Shown piece after piece: positions 1-11,889 of a DNA stretch of 64,000 nucleotides. The stretch is from Elysia marginata (lineage: Eukaryota > Mollusca > Gastropoda > Plakobranchidae). Where the stretch lies: assembly GCA_019649035.1 (NCBI GenBank), contig BMAT01007240.1:330834-394833 (forward strand). The letters are read 5' to 3'. The notes under the pieces are model-generated. The model saw only the letters and a list, made by a program, of their open reading frames with translations. It searched no databases and was not told the DNA's origin. The first letter of the stretch is position 1, and the number at the start of each line of letters is the position of its first letter. Both the position numbers and the translations under genes were made by a program.

Positions 1-1285
1 GGGGGGGGGGAATGTTTCAATATCAAAATAATAAACGGGTTTTCTTTAAAAGCATTTACTTTCAAATAGTTGATGTCTGTCGTTTAAATTTAATTTCTAT
101 AAATTCACAAAATACGATCCATCCCCTCACTAATGAGTGATCTGCAGCTCCTTCCATACTTTCGCATTTTTTTAATTCATATTCTCCAGAGCGACAGTAT
201 TTTTCGTGATCATTATGACATGTGCATGTCCACAATTTGGAAAACAAGTTTATACTCTTACCTCGTTTGCTGTATGGTATATTTTATGAGCCATGTAAAT
301 TTCTACGCGAAAATGAAAACAAATAAAACAAACAGTTTAGGAAAAAAAGAAACAAAAACCAACACGACCCAGACACTTAGTTTTTACTTTAATGCAATTT
401 TATTTTGCTACAGAAAGTCAATATTAACTTAGAAAATATTGTGTAGAAAGTAATAAGTTTCTTTTGCCAGGTTTTTTTCAGTTTTACTAAAAAAGGCATG
501 GATTATGGTTGTATGACCTTTGAAATCAATTTTTAACAGTCAAATTACATAAAACTTTTTGGGTGCCTCATGTATTGTGTTCTTGCTTTGTTTGATTTTC
601 TGTGAAGATACTCATACTATCAACCAACTGGTAATATTTCGACATTTGCATTTGGCAAATGTAAAAGTAACAACTACAACATAGGTTAACATTTAATTTT
701 ATAAAACTGATAGAAGTAGGGTTTTTTGTAATAAGCCAATTCATAGAGTTTTTATATTCACTAAGTAATAATTATCATCTTAATTGAGTATCTATATAAA
801 ACAAAACAAATGTCAGCGTATTCAAGATTATTAGATTAGATCGACGTTGTAAATGCACTAATCCTTTAGTGTTAACTAACTGGAACCAATAAAGATTGAC
901 ATTTAATCAATATCTTTTACTGTGAAGTAAGCACAAGACATCTGCAACAAACCCCCTCAAGCTAAATCGATCTATTGATCCATACGAGAAAAATTAAGGT
1001 TCCTAAGGTGCATTATGCACTTTATTACCAAATAACGCGCATCCGTTTTTAAAGTAGGGGATGCATGTATCGTGTTTTTATTGTGATTTCAGTGTTTAGC
1101 TATGATTGAACCAATATGTATTTCTTGATTGTGACTGAGCGACAACATTCTAACAGTCAGTTGAAACCAAACATATAAGTATTTGAAAAGCGCCTATCGA
1201 AACTGACTGAGGACGGCTGAATCGGGGTGTAACACGAAACTTAACTTTAAAATGCTCATTAAGTCGGAAAACAGGTGAGAGTTAA
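1..1285. other. AT-rich stretch without a recognisable gene
   Basis: The window opens with a run of ten G, which may be a sequencing artefact or a real homopolymer. The rest is AT-rich with short open frames only, none with recognisable protein motifs. I see no repeat family here that recurs elsewhere in the window. Confidence 0.5.
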
Positions 1286-1289
1286 AATA

Positions 1290-1690
1290 GAGGAAGATAG
1301 TTTATGAGATCCATGATGAGCCACAGTAATATAATGGAATGTCTAACAATATTTAGCAATATCATAATCGTGAGGAAGAAGAGTCCTATTCGGCAATGCG
1401 GACAAAAGGCCTGACACGTGAGGAAGATGAATGACTGAAGGAAAAAAATCTATTTTTATTTCTTTCCTCTAAATCAGATCTTCTGAGACAAATGAGGAGG
1501 GAATTAAAGCCTTGAATCCACATAAAATTTTTTACAACTTGCCCTACCCCCACCCCCACCCTGCACACACACACATACACACAAAATTCGAAGCTTTTTT
1601 CTCTCAAGTTCTTTCGAAATAACAAATTTTAGACAGGTCTAACGATTGCTAACGATTTTCAGCTAAGCTGCAAGAAGCTTCTAGTATCAA
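1290..1690 (+). repeat. Block A segment 1 of the large duplication (partner 40780-41160)
   Basis: This non-coding segment matches 40780-41160 in the same orientation. Shared landmarks in the same order are a 'cacgtg' flanked by G/A-rich sequence (about 1418 and 40838), a C-rich stretch leading into a CA run (cacacacacatacacacac, about 1562-1580 and 41024-41042), then 'tctttcgaaata' in A against 'tctttcgatata' in B. After that come related stretches containing 'gctaacgattttcagct' in A and 'gctgccaatttccggct' in B. Similarity is judged by eye and has small gaps. The best part lies outside the simple repeat, so the match is not only low-complexity. Confidence 0.6.
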
Positions 1691-1796
1691 TAGAGACGAT
1701 GATAGTGACAGAAATACCTTTGTTGCGCTTTAATAACTTTGAAAAATACGTGGGAAAATTTGTGTTAACATATTTGACGGAAAATGTAATAGCTTT

Positions 1797-1862
1797 TTAA
1801 GATAAGATAAAATAAGGTAAGATACACTTTATTGATCTTTTATTCAATATTTGGCATAGACA
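1797..1862 (-). mobile_element. Possible 3' tail of a LINE (minus strand)
   Basis: Read on the minus strand, this short stretch has an 'aataaagtgtatctta' motif followed by a tail of short TTATC/CTTAT-like units at 1800-1822. Non-LTR retrotransposons often end in such a short tandem tail. The roughly 450 bases above it (to about 2270) stay open on the minus strand, but the translation lacks any reverse-transcriptase or endonuclease motif I recognise. It may be a 3' untranslated part or chance. The related copy in block B lacks this stretch, which fits an insertion. Confidence 0.3.
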
Positions 1863-2643
1863 TCGGTGCTGCAATTGAATAAATAGCATAATTACAGTTT
1901 GATAATTATATTTCACACTTAAGCACAGAAACACATTAAACACACGTACCATCAAAACATTACTGTACGATAAACAACACACTTTTACGACAGGAGCAAG
2001 TTTCTCAGTCGCTCTCCCTCTCACTAACTTCCTCGCCTTTCTCACATTTATCCTTATAGGCCATAAAATCACAGAGATATTAAAATGCAAAGATAAAAAA
2101 AGGAGAGCCTTGAAATTTACATTTACGTGGGATTTCTTATCCTGACAATTTTCGAGATGTTGCAGGAACAAAAGATTTGTTGTATCGCTCTGTATTATTA
2201 TGGATATAATTAAATCATACGGATCAGGCCTAAATCTGAAAAGCATTACATAGATGGCGGCAACCATCATTTTACTTCATATTTAAGACTTTGTTCGGTG
2301 TGTGCTCGTTTAAAGTGGCAGCCCCTCACCCACTATTTTCCAGCCTCTTTGTGGATCCATTTTTTGTTTGATTGTTCCCTTCTGTGGTGTTCCTTCTCCA
2401 ACTACTTATGCCATATGTAAAAACACCTTGAATGAGAGCCTAATACAAAATTTTCAGAGTGCTTTCATTAACATGAAAAGACTTCAACTTTAAAGGAAAA
2501 ACAGCCTCCTGTTCAGCTTGTTACATAAAACATCAACATGGGTATGCCAGTTTAGTTTAGTTTATTGTCAAGAGTGGAACCCAAATGTTTGCAAGAGCCG
2601 ACGGTTTCAACTGACGCATGATTTCAGCTGCTGCATTGGATAT

Positions 2644-2650
2644 ACTCTCT

Positions 2651-2718
<68 letters not shown>
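2644..2718. repeat. (CT)n microsatellite
   Basis: A nearly pure CT/TC run with a C6 block at its start and a few interrupting G bases. Open frames across it are low-complexity shadows (Ser-Leu on one strand, Arg-Glu on the other) and are not genes. Confidence 0.95.
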
Positions 2719-3107
2719 GTTATGGTCACACTTCTCCCCAAACCATACTTAGGAAAAACTACGTATCTTCTGCTAAGCGCCATGTCTTTTCTGTTTCCGC
2801 CTTCCATTAAGCTTAACTGAAAAGCCCTGCCTCTCCAACTTCTATTTCCAAACTTATCATTCCAAAGATAAAATCATACACGAAATGATAGCTTAGAGTT
2901 TGCTATCCAATCCACCTTAATTTTTATAATTAGTTAAAACCTCTGTCAACAAAAGTTAGCAAACGAAGAACAGGTTGTTCAAACAGGTCGACGAAAAACT
3001 CAACTGCTGTTCTTCTGCAACATCTATCCTCACCAGCCTCAACTTCGCCGCCACCAGTATAATGATTTTATCTTAATTGTTCTTTAATATTGGGACTTAG
3101 AAAAAGT

Positions 3108-3418
3108 CCTGTCGGGTTGATCGGTTCTGTGGCCTAGCGGTAAGGCACTCGCTCAGAGATCAGGAGGTGCGTGGTTCGATCAAGGCCGAGTCAAACCGAG
3201 GACTTTAAAAATTGGTATTAGCAGCTGATCCGCCTGGTGTCTGGCATTATGGATTTAGTGTTAAGTCTGGTCGGCCCAGTGTCAGAATAATGTGACTGTG
3301 TGTGGTGTACGCAAGCGCTCATTACATCACGCTTTCGATTGTCCCCAGCGCCGTCTTAGATATAATCTCGAAGTTGACTGAGACGTTAAAATTCAAAACC
3401 AACCAACCTGTCGGGTTG
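3108..3418 (+). mobile_element. tRNA-derived SINE, copy 1, with target-site duplication
   Basis: The element itself is about 3120-3406 (287 bp). Its head is tRNA-like: an A-box-like 'tggcctagcggtaaggc' and a B-box-like 'ggttcgatc' about 40 bases on give an internal RNA polymerase III promoter. The body is shared with the copy at 14189-14487, and the tail ends in 'attcaaaaccaaccaacc'. A 12-bp direct repeat, 'cctgtcgggttg', flanks it at 3108-3119 and 3407-3418, as expected for LINE-driven insertion. A central stretch (about 3267-3296) also occurs in the otherwise different SINE at 37686-37928. The block B copy of this region has no SINE, so insertion followed the duplication or was lost in B. 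Confidence 0.9.
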
Positions 3419-4146
3419 GGCATGGACTCCAGGAGCGATGAAGTAGGTTCTCTAGGAATCTGAGTCAAGCCACGGTATGTTGAGTGTTTATGGGCGTGCG
3501 TTGTCATGATTAAGAATGACATTATTGCTTCATTAACGATGTCGATGCATTCATTCCAAAAAATACTTAAACAACTATATCAATAATCACCCTGCTTGAA
3601 ATGACGATTTCCACGGAGAATTCGGTCCATTTTGACCTTATGTCGTAGTGACATGTTGATCACAGCGACTTGTTTGGGTTTCGTCGTCACAGCCCCATTT
3701 TTTTCAGCCATTTCCAATTTGTGTTTATTTTCTATCCAAGACACTCTTTATTTGTCATTGAATACCTACTAGTTAAGTCTCTTCTGCATTCAATTCAGTA
3801 AGCGCACATTGTTTTGGAAAAAGGTCTTTGTTCTGCGCCATTTTGTCGTCAACATTCGGACTCATCTACATCTGGCGTTAAGAAGAAAAGAACACTGAAA
3901 CGACGAAGCATTGCATTTTTTTTTTTTAGATTCCTTTAATATGCACACGTTTTTACTTTTAATTTAATCCCTGCACATTTCCCTTTCTTCAATCTTGCTG
4001 CTTTAGCTAATCTTATTACTTCTGTCGTATATGCCTTGTCAGTTTATCTCTATTTTGCTTGCAAGTATTTTGCAGCTGTCAATCTTTCTATTTCCTCCTC
4101 ATTTTAACTTATCTTAGCCTCTTCTACACATATTATGCCCAGAATT

Positions 4147-4723
4147 TTAGTCTTCTTACATTGAGAAGCAGTCCTGTTTTGTAAATGTAGTGTTTTATAA
4201 AATTTATAAAGTTTTTAAGTTCTCTTAAAGATGTGGGCAAAAGTGCTTTACTATCTGTATTTCTCAACCCTCGCTGCTGCAAACCTTATGCCTTACTTGA
4301 CTTATGGCTTTCCGCTAGCACTGTAGCAGGGTTATCCGATCTTGCAGTTTCGGCAATTTTTCTCACCTTTGCGATGAGGGCGGTACAGCTTGGTCGGTTC
4401 TGTGCTATGTGGCGTAGTGTATTCAGGTGTTTCTCTGATATTATTTTCAGCTTTGTGGTGGAAGGTTTTTTTAGATTTTTATTCAGGGCTACTGGAAAAA
4501 TCTTTTGTGAACTCTTGCTCTTTTTTGTTTTCCAAAATGTAGAAAGGCATGACTTAATTTGCAGGGACGCTTTGGTCTCTCCTCGGTATATGCCTACAGT
4601 CCCAATCTTGCTTTGAGCGCCTTCAGATAGAGGGTAGCCTAATTGCACTTTTTTGTATAAGGAAGCAATAGATATTTTGTTATGGCAATCTGTTGGTTTA
4701 GGTTTAATCATATGAGAGCCCAA
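4147..4723 (-). pseudogene. Unidentified coding-like remnant (145 codons open, then a stop and about 45 more)
   Basis: On the minus strand, 4723 to 4286 is one open frame of 145 codons, and after a single stop the same frame continues to about 4147. The base composition is richer in G+C than the neighbourhood, and the predicted protein is lysine- and serine-rich with patches that look like real protein (for example FWKTKKSKSSQKIFPVAL, and RPSCTALIAKVRKIAETARS). I recognise no domain, catalytic motif, signal peptide or membrane segment. No start can be justified: the first methionine is simply the most upstream one. The partner region in block B is about 3 kb shorter and lacks this piece, so a decayed mobile element is more likely than a conserved host exon, but a degraded gene fragment remains possible. 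Confidence 0.35.
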
Positions 4724-4989
4724 GGTGCATCCTCTTTCTCAACATCTCTAGCTATAATTGATACACATGAATCAAACGATATTTTACCTCAAATAACCTT
4801 AGAATAGGAATGTCAAAACAAAAAGAATTGGAATTTTTGTTTTATTTTTTGAGAGGTTAGTGACACCTAAGACGCATTTTGGTTCTCTCTGGGATGTGAG
4901 CATAATTTTACCTCTAGTCCAACTCTTAAATTGTTGATTTCAATTGTAAAATAAAACTTCACGATTTTTTTGTATAGTTCAACTGAAAA

Positions 4990-5550
4990 CTAAGGAGATT
5001 GACGATTTTCATTTCATGTGCAGTGTTACTCTCACCAAGGTTGACATTATTAAAACTGAGCATGAAATGTGAAGTAAACAGATTCCATCCTTTATCGGAA
5101 TGGGCGTCTCGTGTATTTAATTGGGGGTGAAACGAATATTCAAAATAATGGTAACGCAGCGAGAATTGTACTGATTTTCTCATTCTTAGTAATGATGTTT
5201 CAAATTCACTACAGACTCACCTAATTTTTATGCAAATTATAGAGAGTACTCACGCCATGGACTCATTTCGCTGACTGACCGCCTTCTCAGAAACTCATTC
5301 ATCTTCTTACACTCAGAGACTCAGGGCCATGTATGAAACTGGGAATAAACGAAAGAATAAAGTAAGCCATGGTTTCCAGACAGTACAAACGGTACATTCT
5401 TTTACCCAGTTTAAAGAATCTAGGCAGAGAGAAAAATGTACTTTTACAGATGGGACCAATGAACGTACAGCCGCGAATGTCATATTTAGTAACTTTACAA
5501 GATGTCTTTTCGAATTAAGTTCCCATTGAGCCTGGTTTGAAAGCACAAGC
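4990..5550 (+). repeat. Block A segment 2 of the large duplication (partner 41560-42050)
   Basis: This segment aligns to 41560-42050 in the same orientation. Shared landmarks in order: 'gagtgagcgtct' in B against 'gaatgggcgtct' in A, 'tttttatgcaaatt', a stretch ending 'gaaactca(c/t)tca', the 'aac(t/c)gg(g)aataaa..gaataaa' motif, and 'ggttt..agacag' followed by 'aaagaatct'. On the minus strand both copies contain a short peptide-like match (NEFLRRRSVSEM in A, SEFQGRRPEAKF in B). In A this is followed by a 'gtgagt' that resembles a splice donor. I cannot show that it is coding. Confidence 0.6.
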
Positions 5551-5715
5551 TCAGCGTTTTGTTTTAAACACCGAATTTATGAACGTAGATATATATGTAG
5601 CTTGTTTTTTTATTGATCTTCTTATTTAGTTTCAGCAATGTAAATGTGGAAGTCTGGCACTGTATCTTGATAAAAAACAAAAGATTATCTGCAATAAAAT
5701 TAGTTTCTCAATGCA

Positions 5716-6028
5716 GTTTTTCAAGCTTGGGTCTCAACATGACATTTTTAAATAACACCGTCATCAGATTGCAACCGTAAGGGGACTGTTACGTGAGTAT
5801 CCAGAATTAAACACATTATTTTGATAAAATGAATAGCTTTTCATTGAAGTTTCTCGATGCTTTTCTCGACCGTTTTTCAAGCTTGGGTCTCAACATGACA
5901 ATTTTAGACAGCATTGGGATCAGATTGCAATCGTAAGGATACTGTTACTTGAGTATCTAGTATCGATCAAATTATTTAGATATTATAATATTGCTCTTCA
6001 CGGAATTTTTTCGATGCTTTTCTCGACC
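5716..6028 (+). repeat. Tandem dimer, unit about 156 bp
   Basis: Two adjacent copies, 5716-5871 and 5872-6028. Each begins 'gtttttcaagcttgggtctc', continues with a 'cagattgcaa.cgtaagg' motif and ends 'tcgatgcttttctcgacc'. The ends are nearly identical and the middle has drifted. No open frame is preserved between the two. Confidence 0.85.
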
Positions 6029-6732
6029 ATGCCATATTGCAATGGCCTTGTGAAAGCAATTTACCCCAACTTTCCCCAGTCCACCCACCTGTAAAATGCT
6101 ACAGGCAATGCTCAAATTTATGCCGCTGCAACACCTTGCATATGGGTTAAAAATGGCTTTCAAGTGGACTAGTCTGCTGGGGCATTAGTGGCGCTGTTCT
6201 TGTGGCGACACAATTACTCTGTGTAACGAAGCCAAAGTTCCCGAAAGGGATTAATATAGCATGATGATAATCTTTGAAAACTGCGGATACCGGATACGTT
6301 TTGTCAGATTCTCAAATTTTGATAACAACATGGCTTGGAGTAAGCTTGTTACATTGAAAAGAAAACCTCGTCACAGTGGAATTATACAGAATGTTCTTTT
6401 ACTTATGGGGGGAACATGAGTTATGCAACACTTTTTTTATTTGAAGTTTATGAGCAAACAAGATGAAACAATAAATGTGTCTTTTACTCTTTACCCTTGT
6501 AAAACCTGCCATTGAAAGCAAAGATTCAATGTACTGAAAAAACAAGCAAAGGAAATATTTGGGTTTGCAGAGAAATCAATAATATAAACAAATGGTTATA
6601 ATTCTCGCGGGGGGTGGGGGGTGAAGAGCCTTACTGCGGTAGACCTGAGTCAACATGCTTTCTCGATTTTCTCTTACGTACGAGGTTAAAACCATCATAT
6701 TTCAAAGCAACACGTATAAATTTGTATATACG

Positions 6733-6782
6733 AGTGCATCATGATTTGCCTCATTTTAGTGCATCATGATTTGCCTCATTTT
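6733..6782 (+). repeat. Perfect tandem duplication, 2 x 25 bp
   Basis: The 25-bp unit beginning 'agtgcatcatgatttgcc' occurs twice back to back without a mismatch, so the duplication is recent. Confidence 0.95.
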
Positions 6783-7654
6783 AGCCAGAAAATACATCGT
6801 TTAGAATCTGCCCTGTGTAATGATGGACGTCGATGCGAGAACGAATGAAGAGCAAAATGTTTTTTTTCGGCCGTTTCAATATAGAAATTTCACGCTTTAT
6901 AATCCCTATTTTCTAAGCAAATTTTCTGTTCTTTGCTCAAAATGATGAAACTGTGACAGTGCTAAATGATAATAACATTGCTTTTTTTTTAATTTTTCCC
7001 TGTTCAAAAAGAAAATGTTTTGATTTTTTACAAAGCTGATACAAATGTTAAGAGAACCAGAGTAAGGAAAAAGTACCTGATGCCCTCGGAGGTCTAACAT
7101 CATAACGACCAACACAACAGCACCTATCAGCACCAATAACATGTACGCACAACAACTTTTATTTACGAAACGCAACTTTTACACTGTCAATGTTTTGTTT
7201 ACCATAATCAAATCTACTTATCTAGAGATTTAACTTGAAAAAATTGAAAAAAAAAATAAATTGCAGCTTTTTCAATATTTATTCGGCACCTTTACTTTAT
7301 GTCATAATTCTTATAACTATAAAGAAAATTTAAATTACTTTTTCGAGAAATGAGCTATTAGAAAACAAAGTGCCTTTGACAGTGTAAAACTCAATAAAAT
7401 TTAAAATAAGTTCCTTCCAAGCAACAGTAGAATGTTGCGCAATATGTTCATCGGTTCTTATTAATAATGTCTTTTTTTTATTTTTGTATTGTTTTATTCA
7501 TTTTTTTTCTTCTGAATATAAGTTTTTTATTTCGATAAATCTTTATCTCATCTTTCTTTTTTTAATGCTAATAATGTTAATATCTAGTTTTCGAAACATG
7601 CCTCCTATGAGTCGCGAGGGGGCACTCCACTCATTCTTGGTCCTTATGGGTTCG

Positions 7655-8085
7655 ACCTTTGTCACCAGGCCGAAAGGGTGTGCAAAGTCTCTAGTTTTCG
7701 TGTCGCTGTTTTTTTTTTTGGGGGGGTCCCCTTTAGGGTCAAAAGCTAATTAGAAATACAGCATATGGATAAACGGAATTTGGCCTTGACTACTGTATCA
7801 GTTTTCGTATTACTGTTTTACAGGCCCTTTAGAGATCTAACGCTAAATAGCAACAACACATTTGGCCTTCTCTATTTCAATTCCCGTTTTACTATTTTTC
7901 GGACTCTTTGGGGGTCGGAAGCTTAACAAATAAATTATTTTGCCATGGTTTAACTGATTTTTGGACTTTTTGGTAAGCACAGTATTTGGATATACAGCAT
8001 TTGGCCATGGCTGTTTCAGTTTTCGTATCCATGTCTTTCGGAGCCTTTGTAGGTCGAAAGCTAAACATAATATTTCTAGATACCC
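7655..8085 (+). repeat. Decayed tandem repeat, about five units of 60-110 bp
   Basis: The motif order 'tttggcc', 'tttcagttttcgtat', a 'tttcgga.c.tttg.gggtcg' part, 'aagctaa', then 'acagcatttgga' recurs about five times with indels (unit starts near 7690, 7779, 7858, 7940 and 8008). Copies are clearly related but diverged, as in an old minisatellite that is no longer homogenised. Short open frames across it carry no recognisable protein. Confidence 0.65.
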
Positions 8086-8788
8086 CCTCCCCTTTTTTAT
8101 TACACATTTAAGAATGGGCTAGTCTATGGATAAGCGGTACGGTACACTTGTTATATATTGATAAACGAGAAAAGAAACATTGTAGTTATTAAGGTTAATC
8201 TATCTCTACAGAGTCCTGCAATCTTTGATAACATTTCTATATTTGGCAGTGAGATAATGTTCAATGTTTTAAGTTATGATTTTGAGATTTATATCTGGTT
8301 TTTTGCTTATTTACTGAGCTCATATTTCGGTAATGTGTATGCAAATTTGTGGTCTCGGATTTAAAACACACTGCGTCTTTTGCAAACAGATTTCATGTGT
8401 TCTGGTTTTACGAAAAGGGGTTTACACAAATTGACTATAAATATTCAAGGTTCATCACATGCACAGTGGAGTAAAATCAATGTTATCAATGCAAAAGATA
8501 GAACGTAGAAGTACTCGTAAATAGATACAGCATGAACAACGTTTAGAAAAACCTTGTCGTTTACATTAACTGGTTAATGTTTGTATGAAAATATCAAAAT
8601 TTGATATTAGAAACAAACAACAATTTTAAAACCCCAATTTTCTCCAGGGCTGAGTGACTGTAATACAAATGGTCTCATTCTGACGAAATTAAAAGCAAAC
8701 AAAAAAAAAGACAAAAACGAAACAAAGCAAAAGGTCATGCAGAAAGTGAGATAGCATAGATTTTTACATAGATACCAATTATTATTTT

Positions 8789-8794
<6 letters not shown>

Positions 8795-8836
<42 letters not shown>
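8795..8836. repeat. (CT)n microsatellite
   Basis: Pure CT dinucleotide run of about 21 units. Confidence 0.97.
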
Positions 8837-8838
<2 letters not shown>

Positions 8839-9109
8839 GTTTTTCCTGATGAGATTAAAATCGCCAATTGCATCTCCACGTTACCAGAAGTTCAATAGAA
8901 GCCTAACAAAGGCTCTTTAAAAAAAATTCTTATATACTTTCTTCTGAAATTAAACTAATGCGAGTCTCATATGTGGATCGCAAAATGATCAGGTAATTTC
9001 TTAAATCTCCATCTTAATTTTATGGTCGACCGTCTTTATTAAATTCTAATCTTGTCTAGACGGACGGACAGTCTGAGTATTAGAATTGGCTTAAGGGCAT
9101 TTAACTAAC

Positions 9110-9112
<3 letters not shown>

Positions 9113-9146
<34 letters not shown>

Positions 9147-9431
9147 TCTTTCTCTCTCTCTGTCTCTCAATCTCTGTCTCTCTCTCTCCCTCTCTCTCTT
9201 AACCTTTCTATCTCTCTGCCAACTCTTTGTATGTCTGTCTCTGTCTCTCTCTGTCTCTCTCTCTATCTATCTTTCTGTCTCAATCTCCCTCTGTCTGTCG
9301 GACTCTCCCCCTGTCTGTCTCTCTATCTGTCTATCAATCTATCTCTGTGTCTCAATTTCCCTCTCTCTCTCTTTCTGTATCTCCCTACCTCTCTCTCTCT
9401 CTATCTCTCTCTGTATATACATATACATATC
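9113..9431. repeat. Long compound (TC)n/(TCTG)n/(TATC)n microsatellite field
   Basis: Over 300 bases of polypyrimidine built from TC, TCTG, TATC and CCTC units, ending in a TATACA run. On the plus strand two frames stay open across it and predict Ser/Leu/Tyr-only proteins; these are low-complexity artefacts. Confidence 0.95.
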
Positions 9432-11239
9432 TGTCTTTTACTATTAATATTTATCCCTCCCTCCTTCTATATCTCTTTTTTTTCAGCAGATTCTTTTCAA
9501 TTATTAGTTCAAGAAAATTTCAAAAAGCAAGCGAAGTTAAGTGAAAAACTTTTGAATTAGTTTTTATGGTATAAATCATTCTTTGTGGAAAATTTCATTT
9601 CGACTACAGACTCTTATTAATGATTTTATAAGATCTGTCGTTCTAGTTTGCCAGAGGGTTGAATTTTGGTATTATCCTTTTTTTGTTCAAAGCTGGTGGA
9701 AAACTTTGAGGTGAGCCAAGCTGTTTTGTATAACATAGTACTTATTACAGTTTTTTTATTTACAAAATCCGCCATAAGTTTTCACTCTGACAAAATAACA
9801 CTCTTTAAAAATAAAAATAATAAGGGATGCACATTGACATAGGGGATGTGGTACGAAATATACAATGATCATTTAGAAAATTTATTTTGTAAGCATTTGA
9901 AGAAAATATTTTTTCCACTTTTGCAACGTCTAAGTTTTAAAATATTGTTTTGTCTTCTGTAAAAGTCAATTCTATTTAAATAAGTTTGAACTTTGTATCC
10001 ATCTCAGTTTAGATTATTGCACACTACCATTGTTGTTGTATTTCATCAATTTTACGTCTCCTAAGCTTGAATCAGGCATGCTGATACTGAGACAATTTTA
10101 TTCATTTAAACAGCTTGTTTAAAAAAAAACAACTTTAAATGGCGCTGATTTGTAGACGCCAAAATGTCTATTTTCAGTTTTTAATCTTTGTTGGTACATT
10201 GCGATCGTGATGAAAGTTTCGATATGATATACAGTTATAGTATAAGTGCCACTGGTAGAATCCCAAAGTCTTTGCTTTATAATAAAATGAGAAACTAAAG
10301 GAGGCAACTGCATCTGTTATTTAACTCCTTTCAGAGACAGATGAAGTGTTGATGGGAGCAAACGCAATTCATATGAAGTAAAACGGAAAGAATTCGTTTT
10401 TTTTTCAGACAGCAGTATTGTAAGTATCATCTACGAATTAAATTCGGCGTGAAGACGTGCAAAGAGAGAGACTGCGACAAAAAATGGTGGTGAATGGACG
10501 TTTGAGCACAAAAGTAGGAACTTATAAAACCTTTAGGCTTACCGTGAAGAGTAAGAAGAAAGATGCTTGTTTGGGTGTGTGGGCATGACAAGGAGGAAAT
10601 TTCAACAACTTAAAAAACACAAACATTTTTATAACTGATTCGAGAAAAATTAAACGTAACAAAGGCGTTTCTTAAACCAGCGCTGTGTTCCTTTTGTGCA
10701 CGGCATGCATTACTTTATTCGAATTAGCCAGGTCTAAAGGAGTTATAGCAAAACTGCCATTTATTGATCACGTGATTGTTACTAACGTTACTCATGCGCT
10801 TTTATGTATCAAAAGTGCTCTCACATGATTCAGTAAAGCTGCAAAATAGGTTTTTTTTTCTACCGTGTTTGCGACACCTGCAAGAAAGAAAGTGGAAGAA
10901 GTTTTGCTGTTTTTCTAAGAGGCACGTGGTCTTGCTGGGATCAAGGTCAGAAAGATTACGAAAAGAATCTTAACCTTGCAAGTAACAAAAACACCGAACT
11001 CACCTCTTCCTTAAAGATTGATCAATCTGAAATTCGGTCATACCTTGGTTTAGTGCACAGCGTACAGCCGTACTTATCAAAGAGATCATGGTGGGAAAAC
11101 CCAGCATTTTGTCTTAGATCGAGATTGATAGATTCATAGAGGCAGGAATGTAATTTTTTTCACTTTATTCAAATTTGATTCTGTAAGTTCATTTTAAGTT
11201 ATACTGAAAGATTTTAATCTGTCATAACTTGAAACTAAA
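9432..11239. other. No gene seen
   Basis: AT-rich sequence with open frames under 70 codons on either strand and no motif, repeat or structured element that I could support. Confidence 0.5.
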
Positions 11240-11340
11240 ACTTTAAAAAGTTGGTAAAGCAGAAAGTCTAAGAACATGACTTTAAAAATCTGGTAAAGTA
11301 GAAAGTCTGATAACATGACTTTAAAAATTTGGTAGAATGG
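11240..11340 (+). repeat. Tandem repeat, 39-bp unit, about 2.6 copies
   Basis: Units at 11240-11278, 11279-11317 and a partial third to about 11340. Each starts 'actttaaaaa' and contains 'ggtaaag.agaaagtct' and 'aacatg'; few differences separate the copies. Confidence 0.9.
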
Positions 11341-11889
11341 TAGTACCAAGCAACCGTTTTAGAGACTAACACCAAGAACATAGACATCTACATAGGCATA
11401 ACAGAGAACATATTCACAACGCGGTTCAACCAGCATAATGTCAAGCTTTAGGCTACCCCACAGAAAGTCGACCACGGCTCTCAGCCAGCGAACAAGTATG
11501 GGAACTAAAAGAAAAGAAAAAAGACTTTAAAATTTCAGGTGAAATTATAGAGAAGTCAAAGGCGTACTCCACAAAAACTTGTGCCTTTCAGAAAAATATT
11601 TCATTTTAGTAAAGAAGCCAACTCTAAACAGAAGAAATGAAATTTTGTCAACATGTATGCACAGTAAAAAGTATTTACTCATAAATGCAAAAGAATCGAA
11701 GCAAATTAACGAGGACCTAGACGAACATGATGGGGGAAAGGAATAGAAACAGTTGCCTTACGACACACCTACCAACCGGACGGCGAGAAACACGATGTCG
11801 CATAAAAATAGGTAGGATTAGGTTACAATGTATACAAAAGCTCCTTAACAAGTTGAGCTCTGTATTTCATGACATAAAAAACCTAGAGT

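Noticed and set aside
1-10. Poly-G start as a telomere or G-quadruplex feature
   Set aside because: Only ten bases at the window edge, with no telomeric repeat nearby.
1797-2270. 157-codon minus-strand frame as a gene
   Set aside because: No motif, and its end runs into a retroposon-like tail; low information content.
3120-3195. tRNA gene
   Set aside because: The A- and B-boxes belong to a SINE head: the same body follows in a second copy at 14189-14487, both have target-site duplications, and the stem pairings are poor.
9227-9560. Two overlapping frames over 100 codons rich in Ser, Leu and Tyr
   Set aside because: They translate a (TC)n/(TATC)n microsatellite; simple-sequence DNA lacks stops in most frames.
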